From Zhongshania aliphaticivorans (GTDB taxonomy: Bacteria > Pseudomonadota > Gammaproteobacteria > Pseudomonadales > Spongiibacteraceae), in contig NZ_CACSIJ010000001.1 of the NCBI RefSeq assembly GCF_902705855.1, positions 659,381-720,741 of the forward strand: DNA of 61,361 nt, given 5' to 3'. The notes beneath the pieces were generated by a model. That model saw nothing but the letters and a program-made list of their open reading frames with translations, was not told where the DNA came from and ran no database searches. Numbering within the stretch: the first letter of the stretch is position 1; every line of letters starts with the position of its first letter. A program made the position numbers and the translations under genes. This document shows positions 61,109 through 61,361 of the stretch, piece after piece.

Positions 61109-61361
61109 CTAGGCGGCAGCAAAGGATACAGTCGCTTCTTTAAAAAAGGATTTTACGAGCTTCTTGTTTCGTCGAATTTTCTCTAAATCCACTATCGCTC
61201 GATTTTTAAGCGACTCGCCTTTCTTAAGAGGCTTTTTCGATGTACCCATATTTCTCATCTGGTTCCAAACCAGTTCATCTGGGTTTAAATCAGGCGCATA
61301 GGCAGGAAGAAAAACGATTTCGATCATTCCCTCCAAAGAATCAATATGCGCCATTACCTTT
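61109..61361 (-). mobile_element. IS630-family transposase, 3' end (continues beyond window)
   Basis: The frame stays open to the window edge. It carries the C-terminal part of the DDE domain: IEIVFLPAYAPDLNPDELVWNQMR near the start, where the final glutamate of the DDE triad lies in NPDELVW, followed by a basic tail. This is the IS630/Tc1-mariner pattern. The insertion appears to have removed the 5' half of the adjacent thioesterase gene. The terminal inverted repeat should lie within about 20 bp of 61109, but I cannot fix its end. Confidence 0.85.

Noticed and set aside
1-61361. CRISPR arrays, tRNA and rRNA genes
   Set aside because: No regularly spaced repeats with unique spacers, no tRNA cloverleaf with CCA-type ends and no rRNA-like stretch were noticed when reading either strand; the only regular repeats are the attC sites.

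Overview
The window looks like chromosomal DNA of an aerobic, probably marine, gammaproteobacterium. Moderate GC content, TonB-dependent uptake, several acyl-CoA dehydrogenase, thiolase and crotonase genes, and an integron-type cassette array would fit a relative of Spongiibacteraceae/Zhongshania, but no rRNA or other marker gene is present, so this placement is only inference. I saw no tRNA, rRNA or CRISPR array.

Layout. (1) 1-12.0 kb: a minus-strand catabolic operon, starting at 11875 and running to 1495. In transcription order it encodes an extradiol ring-cleavage dioxygenase, a cis-diol dehydrogenase, a Rieske ferredoxin, a C-C hydrolase, acylating acetaldehyde dehydrogenase, 4-hydroxy-2-oxovalerate aldolase, a class II aldolase-like decarboxylase, the alpha and beta subunits of a ring-hydroxylating dioxygenase, 2-hydroxypentadienoate hydratase and a propionyl/acetyl-CoA synthetase-like ligase. 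This is the gene complement of the p-cumate (cmt) type meta-cleavage route. A partial TonB-dependent receptor (1-1307) sits downstream and has its own promoter, which shares an exact 28-bp element with the operon promoter. (2) 12.2-14.8 kb: a lipocalin/CrtC-like protein, an APH-type phosphotransferase and its small partner. (3) 14.9-19.45 kb: accessory DNA with two small membrane genes, a VapBC pair, a cold-shock-domain gene and a clear array of gene cassettes with four attC sites but no integrase in the window. (4) 20-24.3 kb: a CaCA antiporter, a MITE-like element and a fused SecDF. (5) 24.4-29.2 kb: a LuxR regulator, then an operon for oxygenase reductase, aldehyde dehydrogenase and aryl/terpenyl alcohol dehydrogenase, which would suit oxidation of a side-chain alcohol to an acid. 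(6) 29.5-33.9 kb: a plus-strand operon for reductase, SDR, crotonase and CoA ligase, followed by a strong terminator and a convergent MarR gene. (7) 34.9-40.8 kb: acetoacetyl-CoA synthetase, a CoA transferase, a BadH/BadI-like pair for alicyclic ring oxidation and opening, and a second LuxR regulator. (8) 40.9-56.1 kb: a large beta-oxidation region with three acyl-CoA dehydrogenases, a FadJ-like protein without a dinucleotide-binding motif, an unusual HMG-CoA-synthase-like/OB-fold fusion paired with a thiolase, a MaoC hydratase with a CitE-like lyase, an MFE2-like SDR plus hydratase, a LysR regulator and a nitronate monooxygenase-like protein. (9) 56.2-61.36 kb: a vWA/anti-sigma-like/ECF-sigma operon, an MFS transporter, a truncated hotdog thioesterase and the end of an IS630-family transposase.

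Taken together, most of the window can be read as an island for degrading a ring compound with a branched side chain, such as a p-menthane/p-cymene-type terpenoid or a related cyclohexane- or benzene-carboxylate. Uptake by the receptor would be followed by side-chain oxidation and then either an aromatic route (dioxygenation, meta cleavage, central metabolites plus a short acid activated by the ligase) or an alicyclic route (CoA activation, desaturation, hydration, BadH, BadI), with the large beta-oxidation set finishing the branched acyl-CoAs. The families are well supported; the actual substrate is inference.
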